DNA of 64,000 bases from Scortum barcoo. Taxonomy: Eukaryota > Chordata > Actinopteri > Centrarchiformes > Terapontidae. The translations under genes and the position numbers were made by a program. A model generated the notes under the pieces. It was not told the DNA's origin, did not search any database, and saw only the letters and a list, made by a program, of their open reading frames with translations. Positions 1 through 14,190 of the stretch are shown here, piece by piece; the stretch's first letter is position 1, and every line of letters begins with the position of its first letter. The stretch is taken from positions 21,398,085 through 21,462,084 of the forward strand of contig CM041546.1 of NCBI GenBank assembly GCA_023238725.1, given 5' to 3'.

Positions 1-941
1 CGGTGAGACGAGGCGAGGGCATGAGGTGCTGCTGTCCGGGCCTCCTGTCCTGCTGTCTGGAAACTCTCCAGGCCACATGGGAGCTCACGGCGCTGTCGGT
101 GCTGTCGGATGACCTGACAAAGCGCGCTGCCGTCACATCTTCTCTGTGTATATGAGAAGTATGAAGCGCTGGCTTGTTTGGGTGTACACCTGTGTTTGTG
201 TGTGTCTGTGTGTGTCCTTGACTGTCATGAGTGTTTGTAGCGGGCGGTTATCTGCGCTCCTTCTGGGGTGACATATTGCACTCTCCTCCGGCTTAGGCTA
301 AAAAATACATAAAGCAGCACAAAATGAAATAAAAATGCAAGTCTCGCCGTCAGGTCTGACAGGATAAGCAGCTCAATCACCAACTTGCCAGCTGTCAAAT
401 CCCCGAGCCAGACACAAACACACACTCGCATAATGCGGGAGGTTAGAGAGTCACTGGAGGGCCGCTCCAAATCTTTGGACCAGCTGAAAAAATACACATC
501 ACCCTCCCTTCCACAAGTGTGACTATATGAATGTGAGGCACGGTGGTGCTGAAAGGAAACATTAGCTCCATCACCTTCTTCCATATCTGAATGTTGAAAA
601 TATTAAATCAAGGGCGCGTGACGTGTTTGCTTGTGAAATCGGAGATTCCTGCTTCATTTTCCTGTAAATGCAGGACTAAACTCTCTTCCACACCACCTCC
701 TAGTCAGCCTGTGGTGGAGGTCTCGCTTCCCCCTCCTCCTCCTCTTCCTCTTCTCTGTCCCACAGCCTGCTGCTGGGCTGGAGGATGACTGACGCTGTCA
801 TAACGTCTGGCAGTCAAACAGACCCGCTCCTGACGGGTGGCGGCAAACGCAATGTGACACAGCCAGCAGTATCTGGTTTCTCCTGCACCGACTACATTTC
901 ATATGGCTCAGAGGGGCTTAGAGCGGCCACGGGGAGGGCGT

Positions 942-943
<2 letters not shown>

Positions 944-979
<36 letters not shown>

Positions 980-991
980 GTGTGTGTGTGC
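944..991 (+). repeat. (TG)n microsatellite
   Basis: TG run interrupted by one CG in the 3' flank. Confidence 0.95.
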
Positions 992-2606
992 TGCAGGAGG
1001 TAATCGAGCAGATGTTAGGAAAGAGTCTGAGAGGGGATGTGTACACTGAGGGACGACTGAAACCTGTCACATTGATTTTCAGTGGTCTCGTAGCATGGGC
1101 GTGTGTGTGTGTGTGTGTCTCCGGGTGTGTGCGTGTGTGTCTTTGTGTAGTGTGTAGAGTAGAGGAGCGTGTCCATGTTCAAAGCGGGAATGTTAAGTGT
1201 TTGTGCGGTAACAGAGCAAATGTAATCACACCGTAGGAGCACACTGTTACAGTCACTTACAGTGTCAATACCCAGTTGCACGTAGACAGCACAATGAAAG
1301 AGAAGAATTAATATTGTAACTATTAAAGAAATAAATGAATAAATCTATTTTATATTTGAAAAAGAAACCCATGTCAGCTTGTGCTCGTAACATGTGTGAG
1401 TATATATTGTGATACTGGCAGTTCATGAATCACAATAAATTTGGAGAGAGCAAATTCCACACTTTCACATGTTGTTTTTTTTTTTTTTGTGATAACAATA
1501 ATGTAATGATTCCCAATTAACCCGCCGAAAAAGGGACATTCCAATCATTCATGCTTGGGCAGAAAGAAATTGTTTAGCACAGATTTAAAACTGCCTCTGC
1601 AGCACTGGCGTGAGGAAAGAATGATTAAAAGAAATCAGCAACACCCATAAAAAGACAATTCTGCTGGGATTAATGAGCATGCTTCATGACAAATTTGTTT
1701 AAAAAATGATGTATGAAAGGACCTTTTTCATTCCCCTCTCATTTGTTTTAGGCACCAAAAATATTAACCTGCACAATGTGTCCTACCTGGTTAGTTAGTG
1801 CATTTATTTTTCGGCGCGAGACGTTAAAAACACAAATCATCGGGATAACCATTATTTTTAGCCATAGTCTCAGATTGCACTCTCTCAAACTCCACATGTT
1901 TTGCAGACAAAATGAACCGGGGGGCTCTCAGATGAAATGTCACAGCTATATATCCTCGGGCTCATTTTAGTGTAAAAGCAGCCACAGAGTAGGGCTTGTT
2001 GAGCAACATGAGCAGAAGCATGACATCCGTTCACCTACCTAGCTCCTTCTTCTCCCTCCTCCTCCTCCTGCATGAATCCTAGAAGCAGAAGATTCCCAGC
2101 AGAGGAAACACAGACGCTCTCCAGGTTCTAGGTTAAATACAGACACCATAGCCGCCACGACGCTCATCACAGCCTCGTTCCCGCCATACATAGTGTGCCA
2201 TCTTTTGGCCGCTCGCAGAACTGCTTCCCCTGCCTCTGCTCTTTTCCCTTTTTTTTCCTCCTTTGCAGGAAAAAGATCATAAAATCAGTGAAATAAAGTG
2301 AAATGGTTGTCTAGGGATGGATATGTCCCTTGCAACGTGAAGTGGAACTTGAGGAAATCGACGGATCTCCTGCAGCTTTGTGGAGGACTATTGCTGCAGG
2401 GCTCTTTTTTTCAAAACCCTTACAATTTATGCAGGCTCTCCAGCCGTAAAAACACACATTTCTGCCTTCTGATGTCTCATGCGCTCGCTCCTGATGAGAG
2501 GATTGGATGAATGGATGAGCCGAGAGATGAAAGTAATTATGGCGGTTAAAAACAATTAGACATAAATATTACAACTTCGTATAAAATCATGAGTGACTAG
2601 GACATT

Positions 2607-2725
2607 GTGTGAATGTGTGTGTGTGCATGAATGTGTGTGTGTGTGTGTGTGCATGTGTAGAAAGTAATGTGTGTGTGTGTGTGTGTATAGCACGTGTGAC
2701 TTCCATGTGTGTGTGCGTGTGGCAT
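2607..2725 (+). repeat. Imperfect TG-rich cluster
   Basis: Several TG runs broken by GCATGAA, GCATGTGTAG and similar spacers. It produces false open frames on both strands. Confidence 0.9.
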
Positions 2726-3702
2726 GCACACTTCCACACGGCAAAATACAGAGAGAGAGATAGAGATATTCACCTTCGAAGGGTCACTCTCCTCTTCCTG
2801 GCTCATTAAAAACAGCCCCATTAGCAGTGTTCCTTCAGAGCCTGACTGCCGACAGATATGTGAGTGTGTGTGCATGTGTCCGCGTGTGAGCGTGTACACT
2901 GGATGGTAAAGACATGCAGCGTTTCGGAGGCCTCTGGGCTGCCGAAGAATACATTAAACAGCAAAGAGCCCCTCTCCTCTTCCTGACTGACTCCTGCTGG
3001 GACTACTTAGCATTTCTGGGGTGAAAACTTCTCCAGAAAGGTTGTCAAACACTACATACAAATTACAGCGGAGCTAAATTGCTCCTGTGTATAGTTATTT
3101 AACTTTTGTGGTGGCTCATGTGTGTTTTTTGAGCGCGTGTTTGTCTTGGCCTGATGAAGGCTGTATTCCCTCGGTGCACTACTACGGGCAACGTCGCTGG
3201 AAGGGAGAGAGCGGTTCGGATTTGTAAAAATTGCAAAAGGGAAAAGGACGTTCAAAGCTGCAAATCCCACAAGAGTCCAAAACAACTTCACAATCGTTTG
3301 CTCATGAAAATTCTAGCAGTTTTAATGTGTTTTTGGGTCACAGATGGTAAGAGAAAGTAAAAATATCCCATTTCTTTGCACTCATTGTATCACGATCCAG
3401 GGAGAATTAAGCTGAAAAATTAAAAATTTAATTAAATGCTAATCACAATCGGTTCACGCGAGTTTGTCCTTGTTGCCCCATAAAGCTAATGGGTGAGGTT
3501 TGATTGGCAAAGGCCGGATCTCAGATCAGCACTGGAAGTCAGAAAATGTCTCCCTCTCCATCAGATCTGTCCTGGCAGTGTGATGAGGGGAGTTAAAGTG
3601 TGTGCTGAGAATGTTCTTGCGTGTTTGTACTGTACTTTGTTTTTTATTGCTCCGTTTGTGAGAACCACTGTATGTTTTAGAACCTGTAACTTTGGGAATG
3701 TC

Positions 3703-3850
3703 AGTGGCGGAGGAAGTGCTCTGATCTTTTAAGTGAAAGTACAAATACAACGATGTGAGAATACTCCATTACCAGTAAACAACCTTCATTCAAAATTCTA
3801 CTCAAGCAAAAGTATTATAAGCAACATTTATTTAAATAAAACTTAAAAAA
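3703..3850. mobile_element. Degenerate teleost interspersed repeat
   Basis: GTGGCGGAGGAAGTGCTCTG, GATCTTTTAAGTGAAAGTAC, AATACTCCATTACCAGTAA and TACTCAAGCAAAAGTATTAT recall a widespread fish repeat built on AAGTAAAAGTA words, probably a hAT-like non-autonomous element. The assignment is from memory. Confidence 0.45.
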
Positions 3851-6800
3851 AAAGTTTCTGTGAGACAATGGATTGTTAATGCTAATGCATCCATTAGTAA
3901 GGATCATTTTACAGCTGTAGCTGACAGAGATTTTTCGCTATGTTAGTTTGTATTATAGTAGTTTAGTTCAGTGTTTACCAGTCTGGGAGTCGGTCCCCAC
4001 CAGAGGGTCAATAAATGCATCTGCGGGATTGTGAGATTGACAAGTCAGAAAAGACAAATTTTGTATCTGTTGTTTGGATTTTATTCTAAGCCTCTGTTCA
4101 CTTTTTGCGAAATATTGGAAACGTTTGCCTCTGTGTGCCTGGAACAATTATTTAAATGAAACAATCTGAGATGTTTATAGTGGAAATCTCTTTCTGGCGC
4201 AACATCTGACAACTTTTTTATAAAGTGTCACAAGCCTCTTAACAACGTGGTAATCTTTAACAATGTGTTTCCACCACTGTGAGATTTCTATTATTTGTTT
4301 TTTTTTATTTTGGACCTCATTGAGAGGTAGTTTATGATCCTTAATTGAATTATCCTCAAATTTGTGTTCATTTAGGTTGAGAATTAAATGCCCCTTTTGT
4401 AAGAATTAAAAAATGTCCTCCATTTGTATATAATCATATACTGAAGATGTAAAATTCAGTTTTGTCTGTGAGGACAAATATTATCATGATTAGTCATATA
4501 CGTATGTAAAATATATCACTGGTATTTTAATGTGATTCCACATTGAAACCTAATTTTAGTTTGCAGGTTACAGAGGGGTTATCTTAGGGGAAACCATAGC
4601 AGTGAGGGTGAGGCGATAGGGAATGAATTGTGTCTGGTGTCTTTGGAAGAACAGTAACACCGATGTGTGTGTGCACGTGTGTGTGTATGTGTGTGGACGT
4701 GTCTTGTAGGAGTGATAACAAATCACCCCGCCACTCACCACCACCAGTCATCCATTAAAGCTGAACCAGGATTCAAATACTCGACCCATCAGAGGTGCCA
4801 ATAACGAGGAGCGCCATAGAAAATTACAGGGGAATTTAAGGTATGCTGGCTAATGGCATTGGCACCGACACTTTGCCAATACACATTTAGCAGCGTGGTG
4901 GTGCGGCTGGCCCGGGGTGCTGGTGGAGACTGACACATCTCTCTTGAGTCTGTCCAGGCGGGAGATTGGCCTGTCTGTCAGCGGCCAGGTCTCTGCCATT
5001 ACCCATGATCACCCCCAGCTCTTCTTACCCTTTTAACCCCCCACCCCTGCACTAAAATACCCTCTCCTCTCCCCTTTGTCCACAACATTCCTCTGTGTTT
5101 TCCTCTTTTTCTGCCGCCTCTGTCCTCCATCCTTGTACAACTGTTTTGTAGTGGTAAATAAAAAAAAAAGGTATTTAAACTCTGAACTGTAGTCGATGCT
5201 CTTAATGAGACAAAACAACTGACTTAATAAAAATCAGATAAACCTGCAGAAAAGCATTAATTAATGGACTATTTGCCTTTTTAAAGTTCTTCTCTTTGCG
5301 AACTTGAATTGCTCACACCATTTAACACTGTTTCTTTTGGTTTACATGTAATGGTCAGCAATGACGCTGCTAACGTGTCGGTGTTTTGTTGCTCTTTATT
5401 ATTCAAAAATGTAATAAACGGTGGAACGTTAACATGTTAAAAACAAACTGTTGTCTTTCTTCTGTTTGCCTGATACATGTGAGTATTTCAGTACGATTTA
5501 ACATAGCTAACTGGCTCCTTTGGTTTAAAAAAATGGAAAATAAGATCATTTGAAATTTGTAGTTTTTCCCTTAAATTCAAATCAAGTGTGACATCGCCTG
5601 TTTCTGTGCTTGTAAAACTCAATTTCTTGGCTTTTTCTCAAAGGCTGTACTTCTAAGCACAAGGTCAAATACATATTAGTGAGTTTTCCCTACTAAAAAT
5701 ACGCAAAGGTTTAACCCAACTTTTAAAAAAAGAGTTGCAAAATGTTGCCTTACCTTTTAAAGTTGTATCAAGTTTTTGCAGTGTATATATTATTCATTTA
5801 CAAATCCATTCACAAATAATGTAGTTATATGATGTAATGAAGCTGATGAGTTTATGATGGTTTGTATCTATTCCATCCCTGAACCCCTCCCTTTGTTCAA
5901 TGTCCCCTTTAAAAGTATTATTTGCCATTAAATTACACCATATTATAAAAATGCGTAGCTGGAGAGGCGGATGCTGAAGCACCTTCGTCACATGCCTGCT
6001 ATAGGATCGGGTGACCTCCCTATAGAAACACATGGGAAAAGCTCACTGCCCTTGGACAAGGTTGGAGACCATCACTAATTACCAGAGGGGAGGGCGGAGG
6101 GCTGGTGGAGACTGTCGTTTGATAGAAACACAATGCTCATTTTTCACGCGATAAACTCCTCCATGTACAGATCTAAGCAGAGAAATGATAATAAAATGCC
6201 AGCATTTCTTCAAGCCCTGTTATCCTCTGTGATTTGGCTTTGCTGGGAGGAAACTATAGCGGAGTGAGATTCAAGCCGCTGAAGGGGAAGAAGAGATGAA
6301 GGGTATCGGACGGCATTTGTTTCAACAAGAGGGGCTGAGGGTGATGGAGCAGGCGTTGAGCCAGAAAAGAGATGACCCCCCTTTTTCTTAATCTGCCACG
6401 ATGCTCATGTCAATTGGTAAAGAGGGTGTGACCGATAGAATAGATTCCCAACTTAAAGGCTTTATACGGCCCCCTCCCTCCCCTTCTTTAATTCTCCTTC
6501 CTTGTTGTCTTCTTGCAAAAGAGCAGAAAAAAGTAAAGTGTAGCAAAGGGCGACTGAAAGATTTCATGCCAAAAGTGTAACGTGAAATTTAAGCTGCAAG
6601 AGGCAGCCACCAGCATTAGCTGGTTAAGTATCAGCAGCAGAGAAGAGGTAATGAATGTAGAAGGGGAGACATATGAAATGTCATTAATGTTAATTCTAAT
6701 CACTTTTTGGCTATTAAGCACAAATTAGTGAAGGCGATGTTAAATGTCATGGTCTGTCCTGGGATTCATATAAGAGAGGGTGGGGGCCACAGAATAGGTT

Positions 6801-9800
6801 CTCATTTACATACTTAAGATCCAACTTAATTCTCACAAGGGGTGATGGAAAATGAAGCTGAGCCGTAAAGCGATGACGATGACACGCAGGCCCGGGCAAA
6901 AACACAAACGTTTTCTGGCGGCTGATCCTTCATTGTTCGCGCTCAAGGTTATTTTCTTGAGCTTGTCGTTGAACGTCATTCCCTTGAATAATTCCGCTCA
7001 GGCTTTTCCTCCCTCTGGCTTTAAGGTTTGTGCTATTTAAGACCAATCATGTCAATGTGGAAAAGAATTAATCCTGCTTAAAAATATATTACATGACTAG
7101 AATGTATGTTAACATCCCCCTGATTCTGTCTCCGGATATAGACTTTCATTTGGTGGAGCAGGAGATAGTTGAAGTAAATAATCGTGTGGGCTAGATATCA
7201 GGATGAGTTCATTGTCAAGTTCACTTATAAACTCACAGGGGCTTGTTTTCATGTAGGTACTCTGTATCTGTCAAGCACTCCAATCCTGGAAAAAAATCAA
7301 GGCAGTGAACAATGCGGCATTTTAAAGGCAAGTCGAGCTTAAGCCCCACAAAAACCAAAAACCATGTCATGTAATTCATTGCGATAGATAGATTAACCTC
7401 AGTGCACCGCAGAGGCCTCTGCATTCTGTCCACATTGTTCTAATGGCAGCCCACAGTCTTTGGGAATATCCTGTTTTTTGCTCCTCTCTCTTTCTTTCCT
7501 CTGTGGCTACAGTTGACTGTGGGAGAGTAAATAACATTTGATATGCATAAACAGCCCCTTCCTATTCATTACTGTCAGAGTGTTGGAGTGCAGGAGGCGG
7601 AGGTCAGCATGTGAAGGTCCTCCTCAGGCAGGAGAAACGCCTGTGGTAGCTGTCACTCCTCCACCTCCCCCCTGCCCCACCACCACCACAATTCAATCCC
7701 CAGCCCTCCCTCCATCACCTCCTCTTCCTCCCCTTTCCTCACTCCCCTATTAGCACAGGCTCCGGGTCATAACCTTTCCGTGGCATTTTGCGATTCCACA
7801 ACCCTTTGATTAGTGCAATATTTACATATTTCACAGTGGAGAGGGCGTTCTTGTGTCGCAGACACTTGAAGTGTTGTAAATGTGTTTGGCCTTTTGCCTG
7901 GGAAATGCGGAGGAGTCGGACTCTCTGGTGGTTACTGTAGTCAAGGCTGCCGCGCTGATATACGCCGTAGTGTGTTTTAAGTATATTTACCCCTCCACCG
8001 CCCACGCTGCCGCAGCCATTGCACATGTACAAGTGCCATTTGGTCCGTGATGTGGCCCTTGTCCTCCTGAGGAAGGCCATTTAGCGGCCATTAGAGGGGG
8101 ATAGTGCTCCCTGGTGGCAGATATAGATCATGCCCTCTGACTTGGACACCACACAGCAGAGCTACGGAGGGTTACATGCAAAGAAGAGGAAAGGAAGCTA
8201 CTCCGGAGGGAGGACCACAGTTCATTCTCAGATGTAGGAGCAGCATGAGTGATACCAGGGAGACATGGATGAAATGTAAGGTTCAGAAATACGCTGTGCT
8301 CAGCATTGTATAGTTTATAGGAAGAAGGATTGATTATAGGAACAAGAATTAGAAATAGACCCTCTTTTAATCCATCTGACTAGATTTATTCTTTCAAACT
8401 AATTTAATGGTTGAAGTTTTTAAGTTTTTGTTTTGAAAGAACAAGCGATTCTGGTGAAAATGAGCAGTCTATGAGTCCCTTTGATGTGTGTCCATGGGGT
8501 CGGGTCCTTGGGGTGATGTGCAAAGGTGCTAACTGGTATTGCTGATACTACCACAGGATGGCACCAAATTAAGACATTTTTAAATCTTACAAATTCAGGT
8601 TTAAAAAAAAAAAAACAAAAAAAAAAAAAACGTTATGACAGCCAAACAGTTTTCCTCCATTATTATTATTCATTTGTTAAACAGAAGTGTGAGAAATGAA
8701 AATTAATCACATGTATTATGAAATGATTTTAGCGTTAGCAGCGTACCGTCAGATATTGAAATGTTTACCTAATGATCGGTCAGTCCACGTCATTGGTCCA
8801 GCTGAAGTATCTGCTACTGAATGAATTGTTGTGGAACTTGCTGCACACATTCATGTTACCTTCAGGGTGAATTTTAATGGCTTTACTTTCCATCTAACTC
8901 CATCATCACATCTAAATTAGTATTTTTGGGTATTACTAATTACATTCAATATAGTAGCTTTGCATGGTAAATTTGCTTAAAATCAACCTATGTTAAAATT
9001 GTCATTGTAAACATGTAAGCAGGCTGGTGACAGCATTTAGCTCAAAGCACCGCTGTGCCTAATGTCAACCTCACTGAGTGGATGGACTGTTTTTAAATCT
9101 CCCCCTGTCTTAAGGAACCGCTGACCCACTATGGGTCAGTGGTTACGGTTAAGTCTTAAGGCAAGGTTTGAATCAAACTCGTTCATACAAAATGTTGTCC
9201 AACCACATCTAAAGGCAGAGTGTTTCTAACTGTTATGAATGTCCACATTCAGAGGCAGGATGAAAAGCTGTCATAGAAAGGGGGGCGCGATGCAATAATC
9301 GTTCAAATGGGGATAACGGAACGCATTTTTTGTACAATCTCTCCTTGAAGTTATTATTGGTGTGGCACTCATTTGAACAACACAAAGAAGTGATGAAAGT
9401 GTTTGTGTAAAGAATGAAAGCCAGAGAGCCAAAGAGTTTAAATCCTGCCTACCTTCTTACCTCAGTGCTGCGTGAAATGGGCTTGCTTGTCAGATTTGGT
9501 TTTGTAAAGTTTCAGAAATTGTCAGACACAGCTCACTCAGTTCCAATGTGCAGAGGGAGGGGGTTTCCAAGGCGGTTCAACAATATGAAATTAATTTCTT
9601 TTGAAGATTACTGGTGCCTTTACTGTTATGCAGAGGTCTAAAATATTGTTTTAAATCTTCTCACCTTGCTCAGAATATGATTCCAAGTGAAACACCTCAT
9701 CAAAATCATTCAAATGGTCATGTTATTTCAGCCACAAAGAATGTCAAGCCAAGAATCCTCAGGCTGAAAGACCTGTATGAGCTATAACCATGCATTTTAA

Positions 9801-11952
9801 AAATATAAAGACCTTACACGTTTTCTGTACAATAGTAAAAAAGTCATGTGTAGATACCCCTGTGGTTACACCTCTGTAAAAGCAAAGCCTTCCACAGAGA
9901 GCAACAACAGCTTTCTTTTGTGACATGAAGATGTGGAATAAAAATAAATAAATATATAAAAAAAAGCACATTACACTTTGTTCCCCACCACACCTATCCA
10001 TCAAATCTGAGTCAGCCTGACACTCGCCGTATTTTCTGCCTCAGTCAGTCATTCAGTCAGTCAGTCAGCGTCTCCGCTGTGTGACAGAAAGAAGAGATGT
10101 CAGCGAACAGGTTTTTCAGGGAGCTCAGGGCCGTCACGTCTGCCTTTGCGGTGACTGATGAGGTTGGGAAGAGTGACGGGCAGCTGCAGTCTTTTCTCAG
10201 CCCGCGGGCCTGCCTGGCATTAACGTTATGTGCCATGTTCTCAGAGGGAACCCGTCACTCAGCCGTCGCTCAAACCGACAGACAGATGGTGCACATAGAC
10301 ACCGAACATGAAAGAGACTGGCAAAGTAGCGACGAATCCCTAGGTGGTCCCTCGTAGTTGAAGGGTGAGGGTTTCTCATCACCGTTGCTTGGCAGCTCGA
10401 CTTCAACCGCGCGGCCACACATGGACATCAAGGTGCCAACGGGCTCGGACAGACATCAAAGTCGCTATCCATCAAACGCGTGACACACTACGAAAGGGAA
10501 CAGCTTGCAGTATGGCTTAGGTCTGATCTGTTTGCACCTCATCTTCATGCGTCATGACCGCTTCCTTGTGCAGGTAATGGAGATTCTATGTGGAGCCAAA
10601 TGAGAGCCACGATGGACCAGGTTGTATTTAAGAAGTAGGTTTGTATGATAGGAGTTTTATCAAGTAAGTACACATGTAGGTCTTAAAAAGGACCAATACG
10701 TTTGCCTGGGACAGACAAGGAGTAACACCCAGCTAGTTATTATTATTTATAGGCCTGAAGTTGCAGATTTGACCAGCTTGGAAATAGTTCTGAAGGAACA
10801 TGTAGACCATAATGCGATGACCCTAAGGCAGAGTGATCAGACCCACCTACTCATCCACCAAACTAAGCTCACGCCTATTCCAGCATACATACATTACAGG
10901 CAGTGAAACATCCTGGACAATAGATAAAAAAATGTATACAAAATGTATACACTAGAAAAACTACTATGACAAAAGAAGTAAAAAAGAATAACTGGCTTTT
11001 ATGGGAGGCTGCTAGAAAGTTAAACTAAACTCAATTTGATCATATATAGTATATGTGTAATAGTAATGTATAGTAATGTGTGTAATGTGAAAGTGTTGAA
11101 CAGGCGTCCAGAGATCAGTTTATACCAATGTGGCAAAGCAAATTCTCAAGCATGCAGGAATGTGACCTATATTTATAATTTAAATTGGAATTTAAAAAAG
11201 GAAAAGCACACATTGTATGAAAATCATAACTTAAATAAAGGCCTTGTTAGAAATAAGAGGGTCTGTAAACTATCTGAGCATGAAGTATCATTGTGTCTGA
11301 ATATAACCATCATGGGGAAAAGTACTTACTAAAGTATTATTTAATCCAGCCATCGATGTTTATATTAATGCTGTTATTATGGTCAAATAATCCAAATGTT
11401 ATACAGTATACGTATAAATGGGCTTTATTGGAACATGTTCTTCCTTATGCTGCACTTTCTGTAATTTCTGCCCAGTGCCATTGTTTTGTCATGATTTTTA
11501 AAAATTTTTTGAATCTGGTTATTTAGATTGTATGCTTTACAGGGTTTTATGTACAGTAGCTGTTGTCAGGGAGGAGATGTGGACATGACTGTTCAATATT
11601 TAGGACCGACACACTAGTACAGCTGTTGTGCACGGCGCTGAAAGTAACATCTGATGGCAGTGAGAGACCATGGCTAGAATAATCTGTGCGACAGAAACAA
11701 AAGAACAGAAAATATGCTCAGTTTTTAATCCTGTCAATATCCAGAGAAATGGAGAAACGTGCATGCTTCTTTGTAAATTTCACACCAGCAGTGTGAATAA
11801 AAAGGGGGAAAAAAAAGAAAATGAGCAAACTGTGAATCTGTGAAGCTTTTTCATCTAAACTTGGACGTGTTCAGTCACAGTGGCGGATGTAAATTTAAAA
11901 CAAACAAGCAAAACCAGATGAAACAGCGCCAACAGGTGCCATTTTGTGTGTC

Positions 11953-11958
11953 TTTATT
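11953..11958 (-). terminator. znf516: Polyadenylation signal AATAAA for znf516
   Basis: On the minus strand this reads CACAATAAAGACAC. A U/GU-rich downstream element follows within about 50 nt (TGTTGGCGCTGTTTCATC, then TGGTTTTGCTTGTTTGTTTT), so cleavage is expected at about 11925-11943. It is the best signal-plus-downstream-element combination I see after the stop codon. Confidence 0.6.
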
Positions 11959-13446
11959 GTGGACATGACATTACATCTTTTTGAAATGATGTACAAAAGT
12001 GTAACAGAACTGAGAATGGCTCAGACGAGGTAGAGCTTTCACATCGGCTTGCTGGCATGAAAACTACACAGTATAAAAACAAAAACAACCCAGAAAAAAG
12101 ATTCAAATTAAACAAACGCTCCTGTCTGCCTCTGTCCTCTTATCCTTTTTGAAGTGATAATAAATACAGATATCAACCAAATACATTTGGAATAATAATG
12201 TCTAAGGTAAATTAATCATGAAGTTCATAACAAATTAAAAAAAAGCAATACGGACACAAATAATACAACTTAAGAGGCATGATAAAAACCCAACCAAAGA
12301 GAAAGAACACCTGCCAGCCCCTCAGGGAGGGCAGCCATGACTAGCTACTGAACAAATCCTACAGTTTAGCAAAGAGAAAGACTAAAAACACACTCTTACA
12401 TCTTTATGAAAAAAAAAGAAATAAGCACTGCTGCACCTAGCATTGTCAAACTTTCCATGAGGAAACGTAGCTAAAAAGCTCTGCTGCACCGCCGCCACTG
12501 AACAAATCATTAAAATCTATGGAATCATTCTAACGAAAAGCCTCTAAACCAGAAATGACATTTAAGTGTGTTAGCCGGCACCATTAAAGACATTCTCAAA
12601 GAAACCTTAGCTAGAATTGGACAAAATGAGAACAGTTAAAGCAGTAACCTAGTCTAAGTGCACTAGTAATGCCATTTGGTTTCTACCGCTGTATATAAGG
12701 GTTTGGTAAGAGTGGATTACAGATATACAGTTTATATTACATACACTCACTCCTGCTTCATAGTTTTTCTAAGTCACACTTCGGAGTACAAATTCATAAC
12801 TGAGGAGTTAATCTTAAAGGGAATTCTGTACAACATTGGTATTAGTACTACACTACCTCGAAGGCTAGAGTATCCGTTTCAAGTATTTTCTCTACCCACA
12901 CCTTCAATATACACATTTGTGTATTATTAGGCATATTCAAGCACACAATATTGTATGCATAACTCAACAACCCACTGGTATATTCACCATTTCATCATCA
13001 CGTAAAAACTACTGAGGTCTCAAAATAGATGGGAAGTACAGTACTCTGTCTGCTCCGTGATCTTTAACTGGTTTGGATTTTGTTTTTATGCGTACAAAAA
13101 AAAAAGTCTCCGCCAATCCGCATTTCTACTCTCACTCCGTCAACTGAGCCACTTTGAACTGCCTTGCTTTTTCTTCTCCCCCTCCCCCACCCCAAAAGTG
13201 GCTTTTTCAATCACGGAGGCCGTCAAGGAGAGAACACCAAGCCGAGGAGGGACGCAGAGAAAACATCTCCTCCTAGCAAGGAACAGTCCTGGTTTCATAC
13301 CAGCCGATATACGCTTCAAACAGGCTTTCACTGCAAAGGAGGTAGGCTAGTATACAAAGCGTGTACGGGGAGGCTGGAGCACACAGAAGTCGACCTTTTA
13401 TGCGGTATGGAGAGGTTTGAAACGAATGCACATAAATGCACACTCT

Positions 13447-13473
13447 CACACACACACACACACACACACACAC
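13447..13473 (+). repeat. (CA)n microsatellite in the 3' UTR
   Basis: Reads as a UG repeat on the znf516 transcript strand, so it could bind CELF or TDP-43-type proteins if transcribed. Confidence 0.9.
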
Positions 13474-14142
13474 CTGTGTTAAGGCTGTGACGGCTCTACG
13501 ATTCAATAGGCTTCTGAACGTCTCCATCTCCTGTATTCATACCTGAACTCTCTGGAAGCCTGACCTCCTGACCTCTGGCCACTCTCTCTCTTTCCCTAGT
13601 AATTTTTAGAGGCCTCAACATTTGAAAATTCTCACTATTCAGTTAATTATCTTGTGATGCCTCAGGTTACATTGGTTTGGAGGCGCTGTGTGAAGGTATT
13701 CTACGCTGCTGTCAGGCTTTCTACCAGAGAGACTGGATTGGTTTTGGTACCAAAGCCTTCATCCCATGTTGTGTTGAGGAAACAAAAAAAGGCCAGAAAG
13801 TCGGTGTCGCCCTCAAGAAATGTGAAATTAAGATACATCTTTGCTGGCTAACACTAGTAGTACCATATTCTCTTCGCACGGAGAGTTTAATCTGTCCGCA
13901 GCTCAGCCAGCGTCTTCCTGTCATTCCCACTGTTTTGGAGTCAGTCTAATTCAAAGTCAGCGGTGTCAGAAAGACTCTCCAACATGAAGAAGTTATGGAG
14001 GAGAACTGCCTCCACTCAGTCGCTTCCTCTTAAATGGACAATAATTGAATGACCATAAAAATGGTGTGCTCATTTATATTGGCTATTAAAAACGCACACT
14101 CTTTTTAATGAGCACTAAAGCAGACACCCCCATTAGTGCTCC

Positions 14143-14145
<3 letters not shown>

Positions 14146-14188
<43 letters not shown>
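14146..14188 (+). repeat. (TC)n microsatellite in the 3' UTR
   Basis: About 20 TC units; reads as GA on the transcript strand. Confidence 0.95.

Positions 14189-14190
<2 letters not shown>

Larger units (their letters stand above)
1..11929. other. Gene-free 3' flank of znf516
   Basis: No open frame here resembles a known protein; those present are short or arise from TG/CA runs. It contains TG microsatellites (944-991, about 1100-1150, about 2610-2730), a CT/CCT-rich stretch (7648-7745) and low-repeat, moderately GC-rich stretches that could be conserved non-coding elements. In mammals this side of ZNF516 faces the gene-poor TSHZ1 interval, which would suit such elements; that is inference. 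Confidence 0.6.

Noticed and set aside
4760..4800. tRNA-like B-box (GGTCGAGTATTTGAATCC on the minus strand)
   Set aside because: It fits the B-box consensus only loosely. I found no A-box at the right distance and no cloverleaf arms.
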